From Thermoanaerobaculum sp964488355 (GTDB lineage: Bacteria > Acidobacteriota > Thermoanaerobaculia > Thermoanaerobaculales > Thermoanaerobaculaceae), in assembly GCA_964488355.1 (NCBI GenBank), contig CAZAUJ010000005.1, positions 62,001-126,000 on the forward strand: DNA of 64,000 nt, given 5' to 3'. Position 1 is the stretch's first letter, and each line of letters opens with the position of its first letter. The notes under the pieces were generated by a model that did not search any database, was not told the origin of the DNA, and saw nothing but the letters and a program-made list of their open reading frames with translations. Below are positions 36,906-47,908 of the stretch, piece after piece. Both the position numbers and the translations under genes were made by a program.

Positions 36906-38260
36906 GCCCCTGGCTGGTGCTTTTCCCCGCCGCCCTGCTGGCAGTGGCCTTTCTGCGCCGGCGCCTTTCGCAGGCGGACTTCTTTGCCGCTGACCACGGC
37001 GCCTCCGCTTGGCTTTCCGGCCTCGCCGGCACGGCCATTGGCCTTTCTGCCTTCACCTTCATAGGCGGGCCGGCGCTCGTGGCCAGCGTGGGCAGCGGCG
37101 CCCTGTGGATGATCCTCCCTGCCCCCCTCACGGGGGTCCTGCAATGCTGGCTTTTGGGCCGTTGGTTGGTGGGCCGGCAGCCGCGGCCTGTCAGCCTGCC
37201 CCAGCTCTTGGCGCAGGACCTGAGCCCCGCCGTGCGGCCAGTGGCCGCTTTGCTTGTGGCCGCCGGCTGCCTGGCAGGCCTGGTGGTGCAGGCCAAAGCC
37301 ATCCAGGTGCTGGCCCAGGGCCTTTTGCGCGAGCCGGGCAAGCGGTGGATGCTGGCGGTTTTCCTCGCCACCATGGCCTACGTCGCCGCTGGCGGCATGC
37401 GGGTGGCGGTGTGGGTGGATGCGGTGCAGGGGGCGGTAATGGGCGCGGTGGCCCTGGTGGTGGCCTGGGTGGCCCTGCGCCATACCGTGGCTGCCGGTGC
37501 CTTACTGCCCTGGCTGCTAGAAGGTGGGGCGGGTTTGGGCAGCTTCGGCCAGGTACCGGCCACGCAGGCCTTTTCCTGGTACCTGCTGTTTACCGTCGGC
37601 ACCTTGGCCCAGCCCCACTACTTGCAGAAGTTCTTTTTCCTCCGCTCACAGGAACAGCTGCGCTGGCTGCCTTTGGCACTCACCTGCAGCCTGATGGTGG
37701 TGCTCACCGTATGGGTAGGCCTGGGTTTGGCCGCGGGGGCACTGGTGCAGGCGGGCTTGCTGCCGCCCGGGGGCGACGGCACGGTTCCGCTGCTCCTACG
37801 GCAGCTGGAACCTGGGGTGCTGGCGGCAGCCGCATTGGGGGCGCTTTTTGCCATCAGCTCCACCGTGGCCTCCCTCCTCAACCTGCTGTCGGCAGCTCTG
37901 ACCTGGGACCTGCCCCAAGCCTTTGGCCGGCAACGCTGGTCGCTGGCCTGGGGAAGGCTGATCACGTTGTTGGCTGGCCTGGCCGCGCTCGCGCTGGCCG
38001 CCAGCAGCGGGCGAACGGTGGCGTTGCTGGGCCTTTTGGGTTGGGGTTTTTTCACCGCTGCGTTCTTGCCGGCGGTGGTGGCGGCGGTGGGCCGCTGGCC
38101 GGTGGGCCGGCGGGTACCTCTGGCCATGGTCGTGGGGGCCGGCTTGTGCTTGGGGCTCGAAGCCCTGCGCGCTCACCTGCCGGCGGGGCTGGAACCGGGC
38201 TTGGTGGGCGCGGGCGCGGGTTTTGCCCTCCTGGCCCTTTCGGGGAGGACACGCGGGTGA
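36902..38260 (+). CDS. Sodium:solute symporter family (SSS) transporter
   Basis: 452-residue polytopic transporter with about 12-13 helices. SSS features: DFFAADHGASAWLSGLAGTA, FTFIGGPALVASVG near the first core helices, and a helix with GGMRVAVWVDAVQG, the region that carries family signatures in PutP/PanF relatives. The substrate cannot be told from sequence. GTG 36902 overlaps the upstream stop; its own stop overlaps nth. Confidence 0.85.
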   Translation: MSPWLVLFPAALLAVAFLRRRLSQADFFAADHGASAWLSGLAGTAIGLSAFTFIGGPALVASVGSGALWMILPAPLTGVLQCWLLGRWLVGRQPRPVSLPQLLAQDLSPAVRPVAALLVAAGCLAGLVVQAKAIQVLAQGLLREPGKRWMLAVFLATMAYVAAGGMRVAVWVDAVQGAVMGAVALVVAWVALRHTVAAGALLPWLLEGGAGLGSFGQVPATQAFSWYLLFTVGTLAQPHYLQKFFFLRSQEQLRWLPLALTCSLMVVLTVWVGLGLAAGALVQAGLLPPGGDGTVPLLLRQLEPGVLAAAALGALFAISSTVASLLNLLSAALTWDLPQAFGRQRWSLAWGRLITLLAGLAALALAASSGRTVALLGLLGWGFFTAAFLPAVVAAVGRWPVGRRVPLAMVVGAGLCLGLEALRAHLPAGLEPGLVGAGAGFALLALSGRTRG

Positions 38261-38916
38261 GCTGGGCTCCTGAGGAGCTGGTCTGGCTTTTCTCCGAGCT
38301 TTCACGCCTGCACAGCCAGCTGCAGCCCACCACCCTGGCGCAGGTGGAAAAGGCGCGCGATCCCTTTCGCCTGCTGGTGGCCTGCATCCTTTCCCTCCGC
38401 ACCAAGGATGCGGTCACAACCCAAGCCGCTGCCCGCCTTCTGTCCGAAGCCCCCGACGCCCAGGCGCTGGCCCAGCTGCCGCCGGCGTGGATTGCGCAGC
38501 TCATTTACCCCGTCGGTTTTTATCGCACCAAGGCCAGCCAGCTCCACCAGCTGGCGCAGCTGCTGTTGGAGCGTTGCGAGGGACAGGTGCCGGCAAGCCG
38601 CGAGGCGCTGCTGGCCTTACCGGGGGTGGGCAGGAAGACCGCCAACCTGGTGCTGGGCTTGGCCTTTGGCATCCCCGCCATTTGCGTGGACACCCACGTG
38701 CACCGCCTAGCCAACCGCTTAGGGCTGGTAGCCACGGGCACGCCGGAAGAGACGGAAAAGGCCCTGGAAGCCCTCCTCCCCCAGGCTTACTGGATCCCCA
38801 TCAACGACCTGCTGGTCACCTTCGGCCAGAACGTGTGCACGCCTCTTTCCCCCCGCTGCAGCTCCTGCCCGCTGACAAGCCGCTGCCCCCGGGTGGGTGT
38901 GACCCGCCACCGGTAA
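38257..38916 (+). CDS. nth: Endonuclease III
   Basis: 219-residue base-excision repair glycosylase/AP lyase acting on oxidised pyrimidines. Helix-hairpin-helix LPGVGRKTANLVLG carries catalytic Lys127; catalytic Asp145 is in VDTHVHRLANRLGL. The C-terminal [4Fe-4S] loop is intact with spacing C-x6-C-x2-C-x5-C (CTPLSPRCSSCPLTSRC). GTG overlaps the symporter stop. Confidence 0.95.
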   Translation: MSWAPEELVWLFSELSRLHSQLQPTTLAQVEKARDPFRLLVACILSLRTKDAVTTQAAARLLSEAPDAQALAQLPPAWIAQLIYPVGFYRTKASQLHQLAQLLLERCEGQVPASREALLALPGVGRKTANLVLGLAFGIPAICVDTHVHRLANRLGLVATGTPEETEKALEALLPQAYWIPINDLLVTFGQNVCTPLSPRCSSCPLTSRCPRVGVTRHR

Positions 38917-38917
38917 C

Positions 38918-38946
38918 AAAAAAGCCGCCCGAAGGCGGCTTTTCTT
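38918..38946. terminator. Bidirectional intrinsic terminator between nth and mdh
   Basis: GCCGCC-CGAA-GGCGGC stem (38924-38939) flanked by A6 on the left and TTTTCTT on the right, so it can stop both nth and the converging mdh transcript. It begins one base after the nth stop. Confidence 0.88.
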
Positions 38947-38963
38947 GCTCGGCTCGGCAGCAA

Positions 38964-39905
38964 TCACACCTCGAACCGCGCCGGCAGCTTGTTCATTTGG
39001 TTTTTCACATCGGCGGCGCTCCTGTGCAGGGCAGCCAGCTCCTCGGGGGTGAGTTTTAGCTCGAACACGCCCTCCATGCCCTTGGCCCCCAGCTTGCAAG
39101 GCACGCCCACCCATACGTCTTTGAGGCCGAACTCCCCCTGCAGGTAAACCGAGCAGGGGAGGATCCTCTTGCGGTCCTTGAGGATAGCGTCCACCATCTC
39201 CCACACGCCGGCCGCGGGCGCGTAGTAGGCCGAGCCGGTTTTGAGGAGCTTGACGATTTCCCCACCTCCCTGGGCGGTACGTTGCACGATGGCGTTAATT
39301 CTCTCCTTGGGCAAGAGCTCGGGCAGGGGCACGCCGGAAACGGTGGTGTAGCGCGGCAGCGGCACCATGGAATCGCCGTGACCACCCAGCACCAAGGCAA
39401 ACACGCTCTCGGTGGAAACGCCCATTTCCATGGCAATGAAGGCGCGCATGCGGGCGGTGTCCAGGATGCCGGCCATGCCGATGACCCGCTCCCGCGGGAA
39501 GCCGGTCACGCGGCGGGCCACCTCGCACATCACGTCCAGCGGGTTGGTCACCATGATGAGGATGGCATCGCGGGAGGTCTTGGCCACGCGTGACATGCAT
39601 TCGGCCACGATCTTGGCGTTGGCATCCTGCAGGTCATCGCGGCTCATGCCCGGCTTGCGCGCCAGACCCGCGGTCATGACCACGATGTCCGAACCCTCGG
39701 TGGGGCCGTAGTCGTTGGTGCCCACCAGGATGGAGTCGTGGTGGACCACCGGGGCCGCCTGGTACAGGTCCAGGGCTTTGCCCTGGGGCATGCCCTCCAC
39801 CACGTCTACCAGCACCACGTCCCCCAGCTGCGCCTCCGCCAGGCGCATGGCCGTGGTGGCGCCCACGTTGCCGGCGCCGATAACGGTGATTTTGGGTTTT
39901 CTCAT
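38964..39905 (-). CDS. mdh: Malate dehydrogenase
   Basis: 313-residue LDH-like NAD enzyme of the TCA cycle interconverting malate and oxaloacetate. Rossmann motif VIGAGNVGATTA, nucleotide-specificity loop VLVDVVEG, substrate-binding MVTNPLDVMCEVA, catalytic His in GGHGDSMVPLPR, and arginines of the LDH-type MDH group. ATG follows GGGAGG at good spacing. A longer in-frame reading to 40058 lacks homology-like sequence and crosses the promoter. Confidence 0.95.
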   Translation of the reverse strand: MRKPKITVIGAGNVGATTAMRLAEAQLGDVVLVDVVEGMPQGKALDLYQAAPVVHHDSILVGTNDYGPTEGSDIVVMTAGLARKPGMSRDDLQDANAKIVAECMSRVAKTSRDAILIMVTNPLDVMCEVARRVTGFPRERVIGMAGILDTARMRAFIAMEMGVSTESVFALVLGGHGDSMVPLPRYTTVSGVPLPELLPKERINAIVQRTAQGGGEIVKLLKTGSAYYAPAAGVWEMVDAILKDRKRILPCSVYLQGEFGLKDVWVGVPCKLGAKGMEGVFELKLTPEELAALHRSAADVKNQMNKLPARFEV

Positions 39906-39943
39906 TGCTGCCTCCCTTCGGGTTCCCCCCGGACCCAGCATCC

Positions 39944-39972
39944 AAGATAGCACCGCGTGGGGATAATCACAA
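39944..39972 (-). promoter_or_regulatory. mdh promoter, TTGTGA-N17-TATCTT
   Basis: On the minus strand TTGTGA (39972-39967), 17-base spacer, TATCTT (39949-39944). The leader to the ATG is about 35 bases and contains GGGAGG. Confidence 0.5.
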
Positions 39973-40083
39973 GCTCCCACCTTCCCCCGCTCGTCCCCCC
40001 GGCTGCCAACAACCCTCGACCCCGCCGGCTTGCCTTTGCCACTGCCAGCTTTCCGCATTCTTGGCGCGAGACTGCAGCCCTCA

Positions 40084-40244
40084 TCGTCATTGCGAGGGCC
40101 GCAAAGCGGCCCGAAGCAATCGCTGTGTCGAGGACCACAACCGCCGAAGCCAGCTCAGTCCCGCCACGGCTACATGAGCCACGCCAGACTCCATTGAGCC
40201 CCCGTGCAGACGGCTTCGTCGGCTGCACTCGCTCGCGACGATAC
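40084..40244. repeat. Palindromic intergenic element, copy 1
   Basis: The left arm at 40084-40123 contains CGTCATTGCGAGG and GAAGCAATCGC. The right arm at 40212-40243 (GGCTTCGTCGG ... CTCGCGACGATA) is a degraded reverse complement of it. I recognise the GTCATTGCGAGG / GAAGCAATCTC core as a widespread bacterial intergenic repeat. Confidence 0.6.
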
Positions 40245-40279
40245 GAGCGCATGATTTGGCGAGCGACCGCTGGCGGTAT

Positions 40280-40390
40280 TGTCACTGCTGAGGAGGCCAA
40301 AGGCCGACGAAGCAATCTCGCCTTTGGGTACGGCTCAACGCCCCCAACCTGCCCAGGTTACTTTGCCCGCTGTGCTCCCTCGCGGTGACA
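40280..40390. repeat. Palindromic intergenic element, copy 2
   Basis: The left arm GTCACTGCTGAGG ... GACGAAGCAATCTCG (40281-40320) aligns with the left arm of copy 1. The right arm ACTTTGCCCGC ... CTCCCTCGCGGTGAC (40359-40388) is its diverged inverse. The copies are in the same orientation, about 35 bases apart. Confidence 0.6.
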
Positions 40391-40510
40391 CGCGTGAACA
40401 CCCTACCCAATACCTCGGCAACGAGGGAAGCAATGGTCCAAGATCCGCTAGCCCCGCCCTTTGCTCAAAAAAAGCCAACAGGGCCAACGCTGCTTGACCC
40501 ATACAAGCCC

Positions 40511-40538
40511 TTGCGTTCGAGCAAAAGAAGGGTATACT
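40511..40538 (+). promoter_or_regulatory. Promoter of the rimP-nusA-infB operon
   Basis: TTGCGT (40511-40516), 16-base spacer, TATACT (40533-40538). It is the best -10 box in the window. Transcription would start near 40545, leaving about 65 bases of leader before rimP. Confidence 0.6.
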
Positions 40539-40543
40539 TTCCG

Positions 40544-40605
40544 CGGCTGCTTTCGCGAGAAAGTGGGACGTGTGTCCCACTTTTTTTTCGAGGCAGCCGG
40601 GAGGG
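40544..40605 (+). promoter_or_regulatory. rimP operon leader: attenuator-like nested hairpins
   Basis: An inner hairpin GTGGGAC-GTGT-GTCCCAC (40563-40580), extended by AAA/TTT pairs and followed by T8 (40581-40588), has the form of an intrinsic terminator. It is enclosed by CGGCTGC (40544-40550) and its exact complement GCAGCCG (40593-40599), which directly abuts the GGGAGGG ribosome-binding site. Termination and translation could therefore both be regulated. NusA control of its own operon is known in E. coli; here it is inference. Confidence 0.6.
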
Positions 40606-40609
40606 CGAG

Positions 40610-41119
40610 GTGGCCAAGCTGCCTCAGGAGCTGCAGGACAAGTTGGTGGCCATGGTGGCCCATGAGGGGCTGGAGCTTTTGGCCGTGGAGTTTGCCGGCA
40701 CGGCCAAAAAGCCCGTGGTGCGCCTGATCATTGACCGCGAGGGCGGTGTGGGATTGGATGACTGCGCCCTGATTTCCGAGCAAGCCAGCGTGCTCTTTGA
40801 CCTCTTCAATCCTTTCCCCGGCCCCTACACCTTGGAGGTTTCCTCGCCCGGGCTGGAGCGCAAGTTCTACCGTCCTGAGGACTACCAGCGCTTTTCCGGG
40901 CAGGTGGTGCGCGTGCACATGCGGCCAAGTTGGTCCGGGAGCAAGGTCATCGAGGGCTACTTGGAGGGAGCGGAAGGAGGTCTGGTACGCGTGCGCGACT
41001 TCCAGGATCAGGACCTGGTGCATCTTTTGCCCGAACGTGAGATATTTGAGACGCGCCTGGCGCCCTTCGCCCCAGAAAGCTGGGCCAAAAAGGCGCGCAA
41101 GCGAGGGAAGAAGCTATGA
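40610..41119 (+). CDS. rimP: Ribosome maturation factor RimP
   Basis: 169-residue protein needed for 30S subunit maturation. Conserved sequence LAVEFAGTAKKPVVRLIIDREGGVGLDDCALISEQ and the C-terminal SH3-like part (YTLEVSSPGLERKF) match the family. GTG 40610 is preceded by GGGAGGG; earlier in-frame codons lie within the terminator-like hairpin. First gene of the classic rimP-nusA-infB operon; its stop overlaps the nusA ATG by four bases. Confidence 0.93.
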   Translation: MAKLPQELQDKLVAMVAHEGLELLAVEFAGTAKKPVVRLIIDREGGVGLDDCALISEQASVLFDLFNPFPGPYTLEVSSPGLERKFYRPEDYQRFSGQVVRVHMRPSWSGSKVIEGYLEGAEGGLVRVRDFQDQDLVHLLPEREIFETRLAPFAPESWAKKARKRGKKL

Positions 41120-42564
41120 AACTTTTGCAGCTTAAAGGCTTGATCCATCAGGTGGCGGCCGAGCGGGAAATTGCCCCGGAACGCCTGGTCCAGGCGCTGG
41201 AGGATGCCATCGCCAAGGCGGCACAGAAGCACTTCAAAGAAAGGGGCGTACAAGCCAAGGTGAACCTGGACACCGGCGAGATCTCGTGCCTGCGGGTGCG
41301 CAAGGTGGTGGCCACGGGAGAAGAGATCGCCAACCCCACAGAAGCCATCACCCTCGAAGAGGCCAGAAAGCTAGACCCCGGCGCTGAGGTGGGCTGCGTG
41401 GTGGTGCTGGGTGAGCTGGATGCGGAGCAGCTCGGGCGCATCGCCGCCCAGGCGGCGCGGCAGGTACTGTTCCAGCGAGTGCGGGAAGCAGAGCGGGACC
41501 TGATCCACAAGGAGTACTCGCAAAAGATTGGCGAAATGGTCAACGGCATCGTCAAGCGCATCGAGAAAGGCGATGTAATCGTGGACCTGGGCCGCACCGA
41601 AGGCATCTTGCCCAGGAAAGAGCAGATCCGCGGCGAGCGCTTCAACCAGGGAGAACGGGTGCGGGCTGTGATTGTGGAGGTAACCAAGGACGCCTCCAAG
41701 CCGCAGGTGGTGCTATCCCGCACCTCGCCCCTGCTTTTGGAGCGCCTGTTGGAGATGGAGGTGCCGGAAGTTTACGACGGCACGGTGGTCATCAAGGGCT
41801 GCGTGCGTGCCCCGGGGGAACGGGCCAAGGTGGCAGTGGCCTCCCGCGACCGGGATGTGGACCCCATTGGCGCCTGCGTAGGTATGCGCGGCACGCGAGT
41901 GCAGGCCATCATGCGGGAACTGCGGGGGGAAAAGGTGGACATCATCCCCTGGTCCCCCGATCTGGTGACCTTTGCCCAGGCGGCCCTGGCCCCCGCCAAG
42001 GCCAACCGGGTGCGCGTAGCCGAGGAAGAGGTGGAAGAAGTGCTGCGGGACGCGTCGGGCCAAGTGGCGCTCGACGAAACCGGCCAGCCCATCACCATCG
42101 TCAAGCGCCGGCCGCGGTTGGAAGTGGTGGTGTCCAACGAGCAGTACTCCATGGCCATCGGAAAGAACGGGCAAAACGTGAAGCTGGCTGATCGGCTCAC
42201 CGGCTGCCGCATCATCATCAAGACGGAAAAGGAAGTGAAGGACGAGATTTCCTCGGCGCTGGCGGCCATGCTGCGGGAGGTGGAGGGCGAGCTTGCCGAA
42301 GAGCTTGTGACCAACGAGTCGGAAGCCAGCGAAGCCAGCGTGGAGTACGAAAACATCATCCCCATAGAGGATGTACCGGGGATTTCCGAGCGCATGCGTG
42401 AGCGCTTGACCGAGCACGGCATTTCCCATGCCCAAGCACTGCTGGACACGCCCATGGAAAAGCTCATGGAAATCCCCGGCATCGGTCCGCACTCGGCGCA
42501 GAAGCTGTTGGAGGCGGCCAAGGCGGCTTTGGCGGCGCAGGCCGCCTCGCCGCGTGAGGAGTAA
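41116..42564 (+). CDS. nusA: Transcription termination/antitermination factor NusA
   Basis: 482 residues. Order: N-terminal RNA polymerase-binding domain, S1 domain (GEMVNGIVKRIEKGDVIVDLG), two KH domains (GACVGMRGTRVQAIMREL; SMAIGKNGQNVKLADRL), and a C-terminal helix-hairpin-helix segment (VPGISERMRERL, IPGIGPHSAQKLLEA). It modulates pausing and termination and may act on the leader in front of its own operon. ATG overlaps the rimP stop. Confidence 0.96.
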   Translation: MKLLQLKGLIHQVAAEREIAPERLVQALEDAIAKAAQKHFKERGVQAKVNLDTGEISCLRVRKVVATGEEIANPTEAITLEEARKLDPGAEVGCVVVLGELDAEQLGRIAAQAARQVLFQRVREAERDLIHKEYSQKIGEMVNGIVKRIEKGDVIVDLGRTEGILPRKEQIRGERFNQGERVRAVIVEVTKDASKPQVVLSRTSPLLLERLLEMEVPEVYDGTVVIKGCVRAPGERAKVAVASRDRDVDPIGACVGMRGTRVQAIMRELRGEKVDIIPWSPDLVTFAQAALAPAKANRVRVAEEEVEEVLRDASGQVALDETGQPITIVKRRPRLEVVVSNEQYSMAIGKNGQNVKLADRLTGCRIIIKTEKEVKDEISSALAAMLREVEGELAEELVTNESEASEASVEYENIIPIEDVPGISERMRERLTEHGISHAQALLDTPMEKLMEIPGIGPHSAQKLLEAAKAALAAQAASPREE

Positions 42565-42567
42565 AGC

Positions 42568-45249
<2,682 letters not shown>

Positions 45250-45257
45250 GAGGCGCT

Positions 45258-45569
45258 ATGGCCGGGGAGCTGTCGCCCCTTTTTGTGGCTTTGGCGGAGG
45301 TGGAGCTGCATTTCCCCGGCGCCCGCTCCCTCAAGGACAAACGCCAGGACCTGCGGTCCCTCACCGACCGGCTGCGGAACCGCCTGCCCGTGTTGGTGGT
45401 GGAGGCAGACTTCCAAGACCTGCACCAACGAGCCGGCATTGCCATTTCCGCCCTGGCCACCGGTGAGGCGCAGGCCCGTGGCACCGTCAACCGCGCCTTG
45501 GAAGCTGTGCACCAGCTCTTCCCCGGCTTGGTCCTGGCCGAGCGGGTGAGCGTGGTGCAGGTGCGGTAG
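45258..45569 (+). CDS. DUF503 family protein
   Basis: 103 residues. Matches the DUF503/YlxP family: an N-terminal strand VALAEVELHFPGARSLKDKRQDLRSLTDRLRNR followed by the VVEADFQDLHQRAGIAI core. This small ferredoxin-fold protein commonly sits between infB and rbfA; its biochemical role is unknown to me. ATG 45258 is eight bases past the infB stop. Confidence 0.88.
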   Translation: MAGELSPLFVALAEVELHFPGARSLKDKRQDLRSLTDRLRNRLPVLVVEADFQDLHQRAGIAISALATGEAQARGTVNRALEAVHQLFPGLVLAERVSVVQVR

Positions 45570-45578
45570 GAGGGGGGC

Positions 45579-45947
45579 ATGCGAGACCCATTGCTGCGCA
45601 AGGTTCGGTTGGAGGAGGCCATCCGCGAGGTGCTATCCAGCGTGCTGTTGCGCGAGGCCAAGGACCCGCGGCTTTCTGGGGTGATTATCTCCGCGGTCGA
45701 GCTCTCCGGCGACCTGCGGCAAGCCAAAGCGTACTTTTCCGTTTTTGGCGACAAGGAAAGGGAGCGACAGGCAGCAGAAGGGCTAGAGCAGGCCAAGGGT
45801 TTCCTCCGCGCCGAGCTGCGCCGGCATCTGCGTGCGGAGGCCATCCCCGAGCTGATCTTCCTTCGGGACAAGGGCTACGAGCACGCCGATCGCGTGGCGC
45901 AAATCCTCGACCAGCTTTCCAAGGGGCAGGAGGGCGAGCATGGATAG
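45579..45947 (+). CDS. rbfA: Ribosome-binding factor A
   Basis: 122-residue KH-like 30S maturation factor. Shows RLEEAIREVLSSVLLREAKDPRLSGVIISAVELSGDLRQAKAYFSVFGD in several conserved blocks and the C-terminal IPELIFLRDKGYEHADRV. AGGAGGGG precedes the ATG. Overlaps the next gene by eight bases. Confidence 0.94.
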   Translation: MRDPLLRKVRLEEAIREVLSSVLLREAKDPRLSGVIISAVELSGDLRQAKAYFSVFGDKERERQAAEGLEQAKGFLRAELRRHLRAEAIPELIFLRDKGYEHADRVAQILDQLSKGQEGEHG

Positions 45948-46923
45948 CCTGCCGCCGGCGGCGCGCCACGTGGCTCAGGCTCTCGCCGGTGCCCGCGTTG
46001 TGTTGATCACCAGCCACCGCAGCCCCGACGGAGACGCCTTGGGTTCGGAGCTGGCTCTGTGGGAGATGTGCCGGAAATTGGGGGTGGAAGCGGCCGTGGT
46101 CAACCGCGATCCGCACCCGGCGAGCCTGGCGTTCCTGCCGGGGCTTTCGCAGGTGCTAGTGGCCGAGAAGGTACCTGCCCCTTTGCTTTCACAGGCTGAG
46201 CTGGCGGTTTTGCTCGAGTGCCCCAGCTCGGACCGACCCGGCTTCCCCGAGCTGGCAACCCTGCCGCTGGTGAACGTGGATCACCACCTGGACAACCCTC
46301 ACTACGGGCAGGTGAACTTCGTGGATCCGCAAGCCCCTGCAGTGGGCGAGATGCTCTTGACGGTAGCCGACGCTGCCGGCGTGACCCCTTCCCCCACCAT
46401 GGCCACCTGCCTGTACACCGCTCTGGTCACCGATACCGGCGACTTTCGCTACAGCAACGCTACCCCCCGGGCCTTCCGGGCTGCCGCGCGGCTGGTGGAG
46501 GCCGGTGCGTGCCCCTCTGCCATTGCCGAGGCCCTCAACGATCACGTGCCCGCGCGGGTGGTGCGCCTGCACGCGGCGGTGCTGGCCACCCTGGAGCTGT
46601 ACGCTTCCGGAGCGGTGGCGGTGATTACCTGTACCCGCGCCATGCTCGAGGAGGTGGGTGCCGGGCCCGAGGACACGGAGGACCTGATCAACATCCCGCG
46701 CGCCATTGACGGCGTCCGGGTGGCGGTGTTCTTTAAGGCCCTGACGCCTGGGGCGGTAAAGGTGTCGCTGCGTTCGAAGGGTCCCATCAACGTGCAACGC
46801 CTGGCGGCCCGCTTTGGCGGGGGCGGTCACGAAAACGCTGCCGGATTTACCTTCAGCGGAGAGCTGCAGGCCGCTCGCCACGCGGTTCTTCCCGCCGTCA
46901 TCGAGCTTTTGGAGTGTTCATGA
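45940..46923 (+). CDS. nrnA: DHH-family bifunctional oligoribonuclease/PAP phosphatase NrnA
   Basis: 327 residues. DHH motifs: SHRSPDGDALGSELAL, the VDHHLDN triad, and LYTALVTDTGDFRYSNAT. The DHHA1 domain contains the GGGGHENAAG signature. It degrades very short RNAs (and pAp in relatives), which suits its place with pnp. Starts inside rbfA and ends overlapping truB (ATGA). Confidence 0.92.
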   Translation: MDSLPPAARHVAQALAGARVVLITSHRSPDGDALGSELALWEMCRKLGVEAAVVNRDPHPASLAFLPGLSQVLVAEKVPAPLLSQAELAVLLECPSSDRPGFPELATLPLVNVDHHLDNPHYGQVNFVDPQAPAVGEMLLTVADAAGVTPSPTMATCLYTALVTDTGDFRYSNATPRAFRAAARLVEAGACPSAIAEALNDHVPARVVRLHAAVLATLELYASGAVAVITCTRAMLEEVGAGPEDTEDLINIPRAIDGVRVAVFFKALTPGAVKVSLRSKGPINVQRLAARFGGGGHENAAGFTFSGELQAARHAVLPAVIELLECS

Positions 46924-47861
46924 GCCAGAAAAGCGGTTTGCTTTTGGTGGACAAGCCGGCTGGCCCCACCTCCCACGACGTGGTGCAGGTGGCTCGTCGC
47001 GCGCTGCGAGAGACGCGGGTGGGCCACACGGGCACCCTGGATCCGGCGGCTACCGGCCTTTTGGTGCTGTGTGTGGGAAAGGCCACCCGCCTGCAGGGCT
47101 ACCTTTTGGCCTGGGATAAGGAGTACGAGGGCGAGATCCGCTTGGGCTTCGCCACCACCACCTACGACGCGGAAGGCGAGCCCCTGTCCCAGGTCCAGCC
47201 GGTGCCGGAGCTGACGCCCCAGACCTTGGAAGGTCTTATGAGTCGCTTTACCGGGGAGCTTTCCCAGTTGCCCCCGCCCTTTTCTGCCAAAAAGAAGGAC
47301 GGGAAGAAGTTTTACGAGATGGCGCGGGCGGGGGAGGAGGTGCCACGGGAGCCCAAGTTGGTGACCACCTTCTCCCTCGAGCTGGCAGCAGTGGCGCAAG
47401 ACCGGGTGCGCTTTCGAGTCGTGTGCTCCTCAGGCACCTACGTGCGCTCGCTGGCCCACGACATCGGCCAGGTGCTGGGCTGTGGCGGGCACCTGGCCCA
47501 GCTCCGCCGCACTCGGGTGGGGCCCTGGTCGGTGGGGCAGGCTTTGAGTGCCGAGGGGTTGGCCGCCCGGCCACTGGAGCTGCCTGCCGGCGCCTGGGTA
47601 GATTTGGACCAGATAGCCTTCCCCTTTCCCTCCGTGAGCCTGAACCCCGTGGCCTGTCAGCATTTCAGCCGCGGGCAGGAAGTGGTGGTGCGGGACGCGG
47701 TGGGTGAGTTTGTACCCGGCAAGTACGTGTGCGTGCGCACCCGCAACGGCAGGCTCCTGGGTATCGGCCAGACCACCGTGTACCTGCAGCGGGCGCGTAA
47801 CCTCACCCTGGCACCCCGCACGGTGTTCGCGACCTTGGAGGAAGAAGAAGCATCGTGGTAG
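46920..47861 (+). CDS. truB: tRNA pseudouridine(55) synthase
   Basis: 313-residue enzyme forming pseudouridine 55 in the tRNA T-loop. Catalytic Asp41 in GHTGTLDPAATGLL, plus KPAGPTSHDVV, the KEYEGEIRLG strand and a C-terminal PUA-like region. ATG 46920 overlaps the nrnA stop and has GGAG five bases upstream; GTG 46914 is too close to that site. Its stop codon TAG is part of the rpsO -10 box. Confidence 0.95.
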   Translation: MSQKSGLLLVDKPAGPTSHDVVQVARRALRETRVGHTGTLDPAATGLLVLCVGKATRLQGYLLAWDKEYEGEIRLGFATTTYDAEGEPLSQVQPVPELTPQTLEGLMSRFTGELSQLPPPFSAKKKDGKKFYEMARAGEEVPREPKLVTTFSLELAAVAQDRVRFRVVCSSGTYVRSLAHDIGQVLGCGGHLAQLRRTRVGPWSVGQALSAEGLAARPLELPAGAWVDLDQIAFPFPSVSLNPVACQHFSRGQEVVVRDAVGEFVPGKYVCVRTRNGRLLGIGQTTVYLQRARNLTLAPRTVFATLEEEEASW

Positions 47862-47864
47862 AAT
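47835..47864 (+). promoter_or_regulatory. rpsO promoter, TTGGAG-N18-TAGAAT
   Basis: TTGGAG (47835-47840), 18-base spacer, TAGAAT (47859-47864), lying within the end of truB. It allows rpsO-pnp to be transcribed separately from the upstream operon. Confidence 0.55.
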
Positions 47865-47869
47865 CAAGC

Positions 47870-47894
47870 GCTTTTCCGGGAGCACCCGGAAAGC
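47870..47894 (+). promoter_or_regulatory. Hairpin in the rpsO leader (candidate S15 autoregulatory site)
   Basis: TCCGGG-AGCA-CCCGGA stem (47875-47890), extended by GCTT/AAGC with one bulged base. It stands just upstream of the AAGGAG ribosome-binding site (47897-47902). S15 represses its own mRNA through diverse leader structures in several bacteria; whether this one binds S15 is inference. Confidence 0.45.
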
Positions 47895-47908
47895 CTAAGG
47901 AGTAGCCA

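Larger units (their letters stand above)
39906..40532. other. Non-coding stretch between mdh and the rimP promoter
   Basis: No convincing gene on either strand. It contains the mdh promoter, two degraded palindromic repeat elements (40084-40390) and about 140 bases of unassigned sequence before the rimP promoter. Short open frames here lack ribosome-binding sites and run through the repeats. Confidence 0.6.

Noticed and set aside
39906..40610. tRNA or small-RNA gene in the long gap before rimP
   Set aside because: No cloverleaf or CCA end found by eye; the stem-forming parts are explained by the palindromic repeats and the leader hairpin.
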